Shown here: positions 49,765-57,958 of the stretch, piece by piece
Layout: each line of letters begins with the position of its first letter
How positions within the stretch are numbered: the stretch's first letter is position 1
Source of the DNA: Candidatus Saccharimonas sp.
Lineage (GTDB): Bacteria > Patescibacteriota > Saccharimonadia > Saccharimonadales > Saccharimonadaceae
Direction: 5' to 3'
Assembly (NCBI GenBank): GCA_022736555.1
Contig: DZCW01000001.1
Coordinates: 1 to 64,000, forward strand
DNA: 64,000 bases
Translations under genes and position numbers: made by a program
The notes under the pieces: model-generated
Told to the model about the DNA's origin: nothing
The model's input: the letters and a program-made list of their open reading frames with translations, nothing else
Database searches by the model: none

Positions 49765-51044
49765 TGAAAATTCGTGATATAGCAATTCGCGCCGGGCGTA
49801 GCTTAAGGCAGGCAAAGGCGCGCACATTACTAACTAGTTTAGCTATTGGCGTTGGTGCATTTACGATCGTCCTTAGTTTGGCCGTAGGTGCTGGTGGTAG
49901 GACGTATGTATCTAATATTATTTCCAGTAATACAAATATCCACGAGATTATAGTTCAGCCAAAACAAGACAAAATCAACGGTGCCGCGAAACCGCAGAAA
50001 TATACAGACGATGCTGTTATTGATTATGGCGCAGGCTACACGATGAAGCTATTGAAACAGTCGGATTTGGATAAAATTTCTAAAATTTCAGGTGTTAAAT
50101 CAATAACTCCCGATTATATAGTGACCGCTAAATATATTACTGGTATTAACAATGAAAAATACAGGGTCGGTGTGACTACGATATTAGAGGGTCTTAAATT
50201 AGAATTTGAAGCCGGTAGCAAAGATGGAGTTGAAAATGGTGGGATTATTATTTCTGATAGATATGTAAGCGTTTTGGGTTATAAAAACGCTACGGATATG
50301 ATTGGTAAAAATATCCAGATTGCTGTCGAAAAAGGTAGTGATAGCCCACTAAACCCAGAGACTAAGCTGTTTGAATTTAAAGTTGTTGGAGTGACTAAAA
50401 AATCTGCGATGGCTATTATGCCGAGTAATGGTGTTCAGCTCGCTCCATCGGAAATGGAAAAACTCTTCAATTATAATCAGGGTGGAACAAGTCTTGCTAA
50501 TTCATACCCCGATGTAGTAGTGATTACTGATGATAACGTTAATTCAAAAGATATAAAGAATATAATTAATGACATGGGCTATGATGCCCAGACGGCCGAA
50601 GACTTAATGAGTTTTATATTCCAGTTTATTAATGTATTACAAGGAATATTAATCGGTTTCGGTGCCTTGGCGGTATTGACGTCAGTTTTTGGAATTATTA
50701 ATACCCAGTATATTAGTGTTCTAGAACGAACTCAGCAGATTGGCCTAATGAAAGCGTTAGGTATGCGACGACGTGATATTGGTCGTTTATTCAAATTAGA
50801 GGCTGCCTGGATCGGATTATTGGGTGGATCTATTGGCGCCGGCCTCGCCGTTATCGGCGGCATGATTGCGAATCCACATATTAGTAAATGGCTTGGAATC
50901 GGAAACATTAGTTTGATAATATTTGAGCCACTCAGTGTTACTATCGTGATTATTGGTCTAGTTATTGTATCGGTGACTTCTGGTATCTTGCCGGCTCGTA
51001 AAGCTGCCAAACTTGATCCAATCGAAGCACTCCGAACCGAATAG
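49764..51044 (+). CDS. ABC transporter permease, MacB/FtsX type
   Basis: A 426-aa protein with an N-terminal helix (ARTLLTSLAIGVGAFTIVLSLAVG), a large extracytoplasmic MacB_PCD domain (about residues 45-270) and three C-terminal helices with the FtsX signature around GIINTQYISVLERTQQIGLMKALGMRRRDIGRLF. It ends RKAAKLDPIEALRTE, as is typical. Forms a mechanotransmission ABC pair with the preceding ATPase; no periplasmic adaptor is nearby, so efflux of a small molecule is not proved. Confidence 0.93.
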   Translation: MKIRDIAIRAGRSLRQAKARTLLTSLAIGVGAFTIVLSLAVGAGGRTYVSNIISSNTNIHEIIVQPKQDKINGAAKPQKYTDDAVIDYGAGYTMKLLKQSDLDKISKISGVKSITPDYIVTAKYITGINNEKYRVGVTTILEGLKLEFEAGSKDGVENGGIIISDRYVSVLGYKNATDMIGKNIQIAVEKGSDSPLNPETKLFEFKVVGVTKKSAMAIMPSNGVQLAPSEMEKLFNYNQGGTSLANSYPDVVVITDDNVNSKDIKNIINDMGYDAQTAEDLMSFIFQFINVLQGILIGFGALAVLTSVFGIINTQYISVLERTQQIGLMKALGMRRRDIGRLFKLEAAWIGLLGGSIGAGLAVIGGMIANPHISKWLGIGNISLIIFEPLSVTIVIIGLVIVSVTSGILPARKAAKLDPIEALRTE

Positions 51045-51057
51045 GGTTAGATATTTT

Positions 51058-51086
51058 TTGAAACTGATCAGTCAATCTGATATGAT
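51058..51086 (+). promoter_or_regulatory. serS promoter
   Basis: TTGAAA (51058-51063), 17-bp spacer, TATGAT (51081-51086). Predicted +1 is 51093, the A of the serS ATG: the clearest leaderless start in the window. Confidence 0.82.
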
Positions 51087-51092
51087 GGGTAT

Positions 51093-52391
51093 ATGTTAGA
51101 TATACGTTTTATTCGCGAGCACGCAGAGGAAGTACAAAAAAATGCTATTAACAAGGGCTGCAATATCGATATCAGTTCGCTGTTAGAGCTAGATTCCAAG
51201 CGTCGCGATCTACAATCAAAAGTAGAAGAGTTGCGAACGAAACGTAACGAGAATGTGTCACAAGCAAAGGGTAGCCGTCCAACCGATCAAATGATTGCCG
51301 AAGGCAAGGTTATCAAGGACCAAATTGCCGAAATCGAAGCCCAATTCAAAGATGTTGATGTTGATTATACAACGCTACTGAAAAAAGTACCAAATATGGC
51401 GATGGATGACGTGCCAATCGGTGCTAGTGAAGATGAAAATGTCGTCATAAAAAAAGTTGGTGATTTACCGAAATTTGATTTTACCCCACGAAATCATGCC
51501 GACATTGCTAATGAACGTGGTTGGCTAGACAAAGAACGTGCCGCCAAAGTTACCGGCAGCCGGTTCGCTTATATAAAAGGCGATATGGTCAAATTACAAA
51601 TGGCAATCGTCCAATTTGTAATCAACACACTTAGTGATGATGCTGAAATTGCTAAAATCGCCAAGGGAGCAGGCCTAAAAGTTTCGACGAAAGCATTTAT
51701 TCCAGTTTTACCACCTTTGATGATTAGAACTGAAATGTATGATGCTATGGATCGTTTAGAGCCAAGTGACGATCGGTATAAGCTAGAAGGTGATGATTTA
51801 TGGTTGCAGGGCAGTGCCGAGCATGTGCTGGGCAGCATGCACGCCGACGAATCTTTTGATGAGTCGCAACTGCCAATTCGCTATTTGGGGTATGCCACTA
51901 GTTTCAGGCGTGAAGCTGGTACCTACGGCAAAGATATGGAAGGCATTCTACGAATGCATCAGTTTGATAAATTGGAAATGGAGAGTTTTACGACTGCCGA
52001 CGATAGCTTGAATGAGCATTTATTATTTGTTGCGATTCAAGAATATCTACTACAGCAACTAAAATTACCCTATCAAGTTATTCAAAAGTGTACTTTTGAT
52101 ATCGGTAAACCTAACGCTAGGGGTATTGATATGGAGACTTGGCTACCAGGACAAGACAAATACCGTGAAACCCACACGGCTGATTATATGACCGACTATC
52201 AATCTCGCCGTTTAAATACCCGCGTAAAGCGTGAATCTGGTAATTTGGAATTAGTACATACTAACGATGCTACGGCTTTTGCACTTGGACGAATTATGAT
52301 CGCGATTATCGAGAATAATCAAACTGCCGATGGCAAGGTTAATATCCCGGTCGTTTTGCAACCTTACTTAGCCGGTAAAACGGTTTTATAA
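51093..52391 (+). CDS. serS: seryl-tRNA synthetase
   Basis: A 432-aa class II synthetase. The N-terminal tRNA-binding coiled coil (residues about 25-105) is followed by motif 1 around LPPLMIRTEMYD, motif 2 TSFRREAGTYGKDMEGILRMHQFDKLE near residue 270, and motif 3 HTNDATAFALGRIMIAIIENNQ near residue 386. Leaderless by promoter position. Followed by a hairpin (52412-52436) and convergent with the next gene. Confidence 0.97.
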   Translation: MLDIRFIREHAEEVQKNAINKGCNIDISSLLELDSKRRDLQSKVEELRTKRNENVSQAKGSRPTDQMIAEGKVIKDQIAEIEAQFKDVDVDYTTLLKKVPNMAMDDVPIGASEDENVVIKKVGDLPKFDFTPRNHADIANERGWLDKERAAKVTGSRFAYIKGDMVKLQMAIVQFVINTLSDDAEIAKIAKGAGLKVSTKAFIPVLPPLMIRTEMYDAMDRLEPSDDRYKLEGDDLWLQGSAEHVLGSMHADESFDESQLPIRYLGYATSFRREAGTYGKDMEGILRMHQFDKLEMESFTTADDSLNEHLLFVAIQEYLLQQLKLPYQVIQKCTFDIGKPNARGIDMETWLPGQDKYRETHTADYMTDYQSRRLNTRVKRESGNLELVHTNDATAFALGRIMIAIIENNQTADGKVNIPVVLQPYLAGKTVL

Positions 52392-52411
52392 TAAAGCCCG
52401 ACAAATAAAAG

Positions 52412-52450
52412 ACCCTCCAACTTTGAGTTGAAGGGTGGTCGTTATATTTT
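52412..52450 (+). terminator. serS terminator
   Basis: ACCCT-CAACT pairs with AGTTG-AGGGT (52412-52422 with 52426-52436, one internal mismatch); the T-run is weak (GTTATATTTT). Confidence 0.65.
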
Positions 52451-52925
52451 AAGAGTGGGATATATTGTAGCTGATTCTTTTAAAGTCATCGTGGTAATCG
52501 AGAAAATTCCGTATTTTATGCAGAAATGTTCGTGCCTTTTCCTCTGTACCGTTTTGGCATTCAGACTCATTTAGCCTAACTAGATTTAGGCTTTTAAGTT
52601 TACTATCTCCCCATTTATGGTTGGGTATATTTATCATATGCCCAAAGGTATTAAGGGTATATAAATCTCCATTCTCGATGAACATCTCCATATCCGGATA
52701 TATCTCCGAAATCCATGTTATATAGTTGCCAAGAATGTTGACGACATATTCTTCGCCGCCTTCTACTGTTAACCCAAATTGGTCTACGATATGCCCAGGG
52801 CAGTCTTTTATTGTTCCGGAAAACTTCCTAACAACTTGGATGTCGGGAAAACCATGTATTATGACTCGGATTATCGTGTCGTTTGGGCTAGTACAGGCAA
52901 AAAGCATACAGATATTGTTTGTCAT
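52449..52925 (-). CDS. hypothetical protein beside an IS element
   Basis: A 158-aa protein with no recognised family. The N-terminus (NNICMLFACTSPNDTIIRVII) is moderately hydrophobic, the middle contains GEEYVVNILGNYITWISEIYPDMEMFIENGDL, and the C-terminus is charged (KARTFLHKIRNFLDYHDDFKRI). Start ATG 52925 is preferred over TTG 52949 because GTGAAGGGTG lies about 10 nt upstream. It is on the minus strand next to the IS; its sequence style differs from housekeeping genes, so it may be accessory DNA. Confidence 0.55.
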   Translation of the reverse strand: MTNNICMLFACTSPNDTIIRVIIHGFPDIQVVRKFSGTIKDCPGHIVDQFGLTVEGGEEYVVNILGNYITWISEIYPDMEMFIENGDLYTLNTFGHMINIPNHKWGDSKLKSLNLVRLNESECQNGTEEKARTFLHKIRNFLDYHDDFKRISYNISHS

Positions 52926-53036
52926 AAAAACAACACACCCTTCACTCAAAATTTAACGAACGCCGATAAATCGGAACAATCTCATGATACCACATATGCA
53001 GCTGCCCGGTAGAATGGGGTAGTCCATTACGTATAA

Positions 53037-53057
53037 AACTCAAGACCTTTGCAACAT
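53037..53057. repeat. left terminal inverted repeat of the IS
   Basis: Matches the reverse complement of 54065-54085 at 19 of 21 positions; the common core is CCTTTGCAACAT. It overlaps the transposase 3' end (stop at 53040). Confidence 0.85.
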
Positions 53058-54011
53058 CCCAGCGGGTGTTCGCAACTGTATACCTAAGTGTACACGTTCT
53101 TGGTTGTAATAGTCTAGATATTTATTAAGATTGGTTGTCTGGCGGGAGAGCGGAACGCTCTTACGCCAGTAATAACCAATACATTCGGTTTGGATTGTAC
53201 AGTTGAAGCGTTCGATGTGAGCATTGTCGTTTGGCCTATGTAATCTAGAATGTCTAGTCTGGATATTGTGGCTTTGTAGTTGTTGCTCAAAGTAATGTCC
53301 GTATTCTGGCCCGTTGTCACTTTGAACCATAGAGAAGCTAAAGCCAAACATCTTTTGAGCTTCAAACACAGCTTCAGCGGCCAAGCCTGGTCGTAGTTTT
53401 ATAGCCATCTTGGCATAGGCCAGGCGCGTATGAAGATCTATGACTGTATAGAAATACAGCCTTCTGCCACTGGATGGATCGACATGATGGATAGTATCTG
53501 TTTGAACTAATTCTCCAGGGTATGTTGGTCTTGGACGTCTTGGGTTGTCTGGTCGAACACGTTTCTTCCTGGCGCCGTCGAAGCAGTGATGACGGCGCAG
53601 GATGCGCCGGACACTACTGAGCGACACAGTTACGCTAAGAACGGTGATTAAGTGATGCCAAATTACCTCGGCGCAGCGCTTTAGTTTTTCGCGAACCGTC
53701 AGGACTAATCTTACGGTTTCGTCTGGTACTGACCACAGATGATGGTATGGTTTTGAAGTTGTAGTCGGTATATGCCAGGTGCAGGCTGCAAGGCGGAACG
53801 AAGAGACGGTTGCTGATCGATTCGGACGATTGCTGTTGGTCAATTGGACATTGGCATTAATTTTGTTCCACTTTCGCTTCCAGCGCCAGACAGTGCTACG
53901 GTGCACACCGCAGCGATTAGCTACTACCGAGAGAGGTAGACCCTCTCGGATGAGTAGTTGCATGGCAATTGCTCTCGCTTTTGGTAGGTTAGGGTTGATA
54001 GAATAGGCCAT
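53040..54011 (-). CDS. IS481-family DDE transposase
   Basis: A protein of 323 aa. The N-terminal HTH (LPLSVVANRCGVHRSTVWRWKRKW) is followed by an integrase core with catalytic D in QTDTIHHVD, second D in VQSDNGPEYG, and E in NDNAHIERFN. The tail YNQERVHLGIQLRTPAGML is typical of IS481 and IS3 relatives. SD AAGGAG lies 9 nt before the ATG. It is one intact frame with no frameshift. Confidence 0.93.
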   Translation of the reverse strand: MAYSINPNLPKARAIAMQLLIREGLPLSVVANRCGVHRSTVWRWKRKWNKINANVQLTNSNRPNRSATVSSFRLAACTWHIPTTTSKPYHHLWSVPDETVRLVLTVREKLKRCAEVIWHHLITVLSVTVSLSSVRRILRRHHCFDGARKKRVRPDNPRRPRPTYPGELVQTDTIHHVDPSSGRRLYFYTVIDLHTRLAYAKMAIKLRPGLAAEAVFEAQKMFGFSFSMVQSDNGPEYGHYFEQQLQSHNIQTRHSRLHRPNDNAHIERFNCTIQTECIGYYWRKSVPLSRQTTNLNKYLDYYNQERVHLGIQLRTPAGMLQRS

Positions 54012-54064
54012 AGCAGGTCTCCTTATTGTTTGGTTAGTACTTACAGTTTAGGATGCCTGCTTTT

Positions 54065-54085
54065 ATGTTGCAAAGGTTGTGAGTT
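54065..54085. repeat. right terminal inverted repeat of the IS
   Basis: Partner of 53037-53057. It ends 12 bp before a consensus -35 (54098), so the insertion sits at the upstream edge of a working promoter. Confidence 0.85.
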
Positions 54086-54097
54086 ATTACGCCATTA

Positions 54098-54126
54098 TTG
54101 ACATTACAACAATTATATGATAGTAT
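54098..54126 (+). promoter_or_regulatory. promoter next to the IS right end
   Basis: TTGACA (54098-54103), 17-bp spacer, TAGTAT (54121-54126). The leader before the next gene is about 137 nt long. Confidence 0.72.
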
Positions 54127-54269
54127 ATTAGCATTCAGATCAGAGATTAATAATATCGTCTGGTTAGTACCTTTATATAACGAGATATATTATTAGTCAC
54201 TGACTGTACGCTTAAGAGTGTCCGAGAGGATAATTCCAACTCTTGAGTAGGAAAGGATGTGCGAATCTA

Positions 54270-54668
54270 ATGGGTAATATCAAGTTTATAAGACCCTCTA
54301 CTACTAGCAATAGACAAGACCCTGTAATTCAGTGGGCTGTGAAAAATATTAAGTATCATATTCAAAATGTTATGAAATACGATGGGGATCTTAAAATTTC
54401 TTTTGGCGACTGGATGGAGCGTGAATTTGACGAATCGTCAGAATCACCATTCATAGGTTTGTCGTCGGCAAGTATATTCTTGGTTTCTCCGATCGATGGT
54501 GTAACGCCCGAAATGATAAACCCCAAAGGCCTTAAAAAGACCGAGGATGGTTATTTCGTGTCTTGCGCTGTGAGAACTCCGTTGTCATCCAATAGTTTTA
54601 TGTATTTATATGTAAACATCGATCCTGACCTTGATTCCCACCTATGCTACACCTTAGTAAAAGACTAA
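54270..54668 (+). CDS. hypothetical protein of an accessory island
   Basis: A 132-aa protein without a recognised family. Contains FIRPSTTSNRQDPVIQWAVKN, an acidic middle (WMEREFDESSESPF), and a beta-rich end (FMYLYVNIDPDLDSHLCYTLV). No signal peptide. The ATG at 54270 is preferred over an upstream TTG (54243), with GAAAGGATGTG (54251-54261) as a ribosome site 8 nt away. A six-codon ORF (ATG 54257) overlaps its start. Neighbouring IS suggests accessory DNA. Confidence 0.6.
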   Translation: MGNIKFIRPSTTSNRQDPVIQWAVKNIKYHIQNVMKYDGDLKISFGDWMEREFDESSESPFIGLSSASIFLVSPIDGVTPEMINPKGLKKTEDGYFVSCAVRTPLSSNSFMYLYVNIDPDLDSHLCYTLVKD

Positions 54669-54734
54669 TATATTTATCGCTACACCATAGCTCTATGGAA
54701 TTAAAATTATGAGCTGCGAGATTTATCTCACACT

Positions 54735-54763
54735 GGACCCTGCATCAACGGGTCCTTTTTTAT
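54735..54763 (+). terminator. terminator after the accessory gene
   Basis: GGACCC (54735-54740) pairs with GGGTCC (54750-54755), followed by six T. Confidence 0.92.
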
Positions 54764-54794
54764 TTGCCATAAAATCCTAGTTGCTATCCATTAC

Positions 54795-54803
54795 TGTTAT
54801 AAT
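54795..54803 (+). promoter_or_regulatory. extended -10 promoter of hpf
   Basis: TGTTATAAT (TGn plus TATAAT at 54798-54803), with no good -35. +1 about 54810; SD AGGAGGGC before the ATG. Confidence 0.65.
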
Positions 54804-54839
54804 AGAATTAACCGACTAATAAGTGAATAGGAGGGCAAT

Positions 54840-55211
54840 ATGACTACATCAGTAAAAATTACCGGTATTAATTATGAAATTGACGAGGCAACTCATAAAT
54901 ATGTTACGAAGAAAGTTGGGCGTTTAAACCGCTATTTAACTAGCCACGCGCGCAAAAGCGTGTTTGTCGAGGTTAAATTAGAACAGGTCAATCACGATCA
55001 TGGCAATAAATATGAAGTCGAAATTATTATGAATATCCCTGGGGAGGTTATAACTGCCAGTGATTCGACCAGTAATATGTTGGCGGCTTTTGATATAGTA
55101 CAAGCTAAAATAGTTTCGCAATTACGTTCGTATAAACAAACTAAGATTAAGCATATCGCTAACCGTGGCATCATGGGTCGTTTCAAGCGCAGCTTCAAAC
55201 GTGAATTATAG
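54840..55211 (+). CDS. hpf: ribosome hibernation promoting factor (short form)
   Basis: A 123-aa protein of the HPF/YfiA (RaiA) family. VKITGINYEIDEATHKYVTKKVGRLNRYL at the N-terminus and KYEVEIIMNIPGEVITASDSTSNMLAAFDIVQAKIVSQLRSYK form the beta-alpha-beta-beta-beta-alpha fold, with the basic tail RFKRSFKREL. It binds the 30S decoding groove in resting cells. It lacks the C-terminal dimerisation domain of long HPF. Confidence 0.93.
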   Translation: MTTSVKITGINYEIDEATHKYVTKKVGRLNRYLTSHARKSVFVEVKLEQVNHDHGNKYEVEIIMNIPGEVITASDSTSNMLAAFDIVQAKIVSQLRSYKQTKIKHIANRGIMGRFKRSFKREL

Positions 55212-55221
55212 CGATTGTTTC

Positions 55222-55250
55222 TTGTCTAATTGCTATCTTGGTATTATAAT
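55222..55250 (+). promoter_or_regulatory. secA promoter
   Basis: TTGTCT (55222-55227), 17-bp spacer, TATAAT (55245-55250); leader about 56 nt. Confidence 0.78.
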
Positions 55251-55312
55251 AAGTCGCAGTATTTTATTTATTAGAACTTTATTGTGAGGGATAGGAGCAA
55301 CGGTTTTTAGCT

Positions 55313-57934
55313 ATGGCGAGTACTACTAAGGTTCTGACCAAGATTTTCGGTGATCCGCAGCTACGTTTGTTAAAAGGTCTTCAAAAAAAAGTTGCATCCA
55401 TCAATGCGCTTTCGGATAAATATAAAAAATTATCCAAACCAGAGCTTCGAAAACAGACTGATATTTTGAAACAAAAATTGCATAAAAAAGGCACGACCAT
55501 CGATGATATTATGCCCGATGCTTTTGCGTTGGTTCGTGAAGCTAGTGATCGAGTGCTGGGTATGCGACACTTCGATGTTCAGCTGGTTGGTGGAATGGCT
55601 CTACACGAGGGAAATGTCGCCGAGATGAAAACTGGTGAAGGTAAGACTCTGGTCGCGACTCTACCGGTTTATTTAAATGCGCTCGAAGGTAAGGGTGTAC
55701 ATGTTGTGACCGTCAACGATTACTTGGCACAGCGCGATGCTAGTTGGATGGGCGGAGTATACAATTTCCTAGGTATGTCGACGGGCGTTATTATCAATGA
55801 AGCTTCATTCTTATATGATCCAGAATTCGATAACGAAAATCATGATGATGCTCGTATGAAACATCTGCGACCAGTTACGCGCAAAGAGGCATATGCGGCA
55901 GATATTACTTACGGCACTAATAATGAGTTCGGGTTCGATTATTTACGCGATAACATGGTTAACGAGGTTGACCTATTACGCCAGCGCGAACTTAATTTTG
56001 CGATTGTGGATGAGGTTGATAGTATTTTGATTGATGAGGCTAGGACTCCGTTGATTATCAGCGCGCCGGCTGCCGAAAATCCTGATAGCTATTATCAATT
56101 TTCTAAAATTGCTGCCAAATTAGTACCCGAAGATTACATTATGGATGAGAAACACCGTACTGTTTCATTGAGCGACGAAGGCACCGAGAAAATCCAGAAA
56201 ATGCTAGGTATTAAGAATTTGTATAGTCCAGATTATGTGCGTTCGGTATATCACATGGATCAGGCGCTTAGAGCACAGACACTATTCAAACGCGATAAAG
56301 ACTACGTCGTAACCAAAGATGGCGAAGTTATCATCGTCGATGAATTTACGGGACGTTTAATGCAGGGTCGCCGTTATAACGAAGGCCTTCACCAGGCTAT
56401 CGAAGCCAAAGAGGGTGTGTCAGTACTGCAGGAGAGTATGACTCTGGCAACCATTTCCTTCCAGAACTATTTCCGTCTATATAAAAAATTGTCTGGTATG
56501 ACCGGTACGGCATTCACCGAGGCCGAGGAATTTCAACAAATTTATAGCCTGGATGTCATTCAGATTCCGTCAAATCGTCCATTGATCCGCGCTGACAAAC
56601 CAGACCTAATTTTTAAAACCGAAAAAGCAAAACTCAAGGCTGTGGCTGATGCAATTTCCGAATATCACACCAAGGGTCGCCCAGTGCTGGTTGGTTCGGC
56701 CTCAATTTCCAAAAACGATTTAATTGCTTCGTGGTTGGATAGTGCTGGTGTTCCTTATGAAATATTAAATGCTAAAAATAACGAACGTGAAGCTGCGATT
56801 ATTGGAAAAGCTGGTGAAAAAGGTGCGATTACCTTGGCTACTAATATTGCTGGTCGTGGTACTGATATTAAATTAGGCGAAGGTGTCAAGGAACTAGGTG
56901 GTTTAGTTGTGATTGGTTCAGAACGTCACGAATCACGCCGTATCGACAATCAGCTACGTGGTCGCGGTGGTCGCCAAGGTGATCCAGGCGAAACACAGTT
57001 CTATGTTTCAACCGAAGATGACCTAATGCGTATTTTCCAAGGTGAGCGTATTGCTAGCCTAATGGATCGTTTAGGTGTCCCTGATGATATGCCGATTCAA
57101 AACAAGGCAGTTTCGAAAACACTAGAATCAGCTCAGAAGCGAGTTGAAGGTTTCAATTTCGATACGCGCAAAAATGTTGTTCAATATGATAATGTGATTA
57201 ATCGTCATCGTCGAGTTGTTTATACTGTACGCCGCAAGATATTAGAGGGTGGCGATATCAAGCCCGAAATCAAGGCTTTGATAGAATCTAAATTGCGTGA
57301 GCTTACTGATGTGCCTGCTAAAAATAACAAGAACTTTGTCGAAGAATTCGAAACGATGTTCCCAATGTCAGCTGATAAAATCAAGCTGATTGGTTTAGAA
57401 AAAAATGATAAAGCCAGGTTTGAGCTAGCTTGTAAGGAAGTTGATATTCTATACAAAGCCAAAGAAGCGGAACTAGAAGCCGATATCGTCCGTAAAATTG
57501 AGCGTGAAGTTTATCTGCAAGTGTTAGACACTCTATGGATGCAACACCTCGAGAATATGCAACATTTGCGCGAAGGTATACATTGGCGTAGCGTAGGGCA
57601 GCGCGATCCTCTGGTAGAATATCGTAGTGAATCACAAAAACTATTCGATAGTTTGCAGGCAACTCTGCGTGATGAAGTGTTGCGTGCGGTTATGCATGTT
57701 CATAAAACTGACGTTATCGCTAAGACTAACGAAGAATATGAAACCGAGTTAACACGTTTGGCGGAAAGCGCTGTTGAAAAAGGTGTTAATGAAGTGACTG
57801 ACGGTGAGGAAAATCGCGATAGCGATTTCCGTGTCAAGAAAGCACCTACATTAAATAGTGCTGGTCAGAAAAAAAATAATGTTCGCAGAAAAAAGAAATC
57901 GGAACGTCAGAATCGCAAAAAAAATCGAAAATAA
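55313..57934 (+). CDS. secA: preprotein translocase ATPase SecA
   Basis: A protein of 873 aa. NBD1 with MKTGEGKTLVATLP near residue 104 and DEVDSILIDEARTP near 225; PPXD and NBD2 with IAGRGTDIKLG and QLRGRGGRQGDPG near residue 545; then the helical scaffold, wing and 2-helix finger (VLDTLWMQHLENMQHLREGIHWR). The C-terminal zinc-finger linker is replaced by a Lys/Arg-rich tail. It pushes unfolded proteins through SecYEG. The SD AGGAG is about 17 nt upstream, an unusually long spacing. Confidence 0.97.
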   Translation: MASTTKVLTKIFGDPQLRLLKGLQKKVASINALSDKYKKLSKPELRKQTDILKQKLHKKGTTIDDIMPDAFALVREASDRVLGMRHFDVQLVGGMALHEGNVAEMKTGEGKTLVATLPVYLNALEGKGVHVVTVNDYLAQRDASWMGGVYNFLGMSTGVIINEASFLYDPEFDNENHDDARMKHLRPVTRKEAYAADITYGTNNEFGFDYLRDNMVNEVDLLRQRELNFAIVDEVDSILIDEARTPLIISAPAAENPDSYYQFSKIAAKLVPEDYIMDEKHRTVSLSDEGTEKIQKMLGIKNLYSPDYVRSVYHMDQALRAQTLFKRDKDYVVTKDGEVIIVDEFTGRLMQGRRYNEGLHQAIEAKEGVSVLQESMTLATISFQNYFRLYKKLSGMTGTAFTEAEEFQQIYSLDVIQIPSNRPLIRADKPDLIFKTEKAKLKAVADAISEYHTKGRPVLVGSASISKNDLIASWLDSAGVPYEILNAKNNEREAAIIGKAGEKGAITLATNIAGRGTDIKLGEGVKELGGLVVIGSERHESRRIDNQLRGRGGRQGDPGETQFYVSTEDDLMRIFQGERIASLMDRLGVPDDMPIQNKAVSKTLESAQKRVEGFNFDTRKNVVQYDNVINRHRRVVYTVRRKILEGGDIKPEIKALIESKLRELTDVPAKNNKNFVEEFETMFPMSADKIKLIGLEKNDKARFELACKEVDILYKAKEAELEADIVRKIEREVYLQVLDTLWMQHLENMQHLREGIHWRSVGQRDPLVEYRSESQKLFDSLQATLRDEVLRAVMHVHKTDVIAKTNEEYETELTRLAESAVEKGVNEVTDGEENRDSDFRVKKAPTLNSAGQKKNNVRRKKKSERQNRKKNRK

Positions 57935-57958
57935 CGGGGTGGCAGGAAGTGTCGGTAT

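Larger units (their letters stand above)
53032..54085. mobile_element. IS481-like insertion sequence
   Basis: A single-ORF DDE transposase gene is bounded by imperfect terminal inverted repeats of 21 bp with two mismatches: 53037-53057 and 54065-54085. ATTACG occurs immediately outside on both sides (53026-53031 and 54086-54091) and may be the target duplication, although five extra bases separate it from the left repeat. The ends lack the TGT of typical IS481 members. The transposase reading frame is intact, so the element may be active or recent. Confidence 0.85.

Noticed and set aside
54823-54843. GTG mini-ORF ending on the hpf start codon
   Set aside because: It starts about 13 nt after the predicted +1, runs through the SD and is only six codons; chance is a sufficient explanation, unlike the ftsZ and greA cases.
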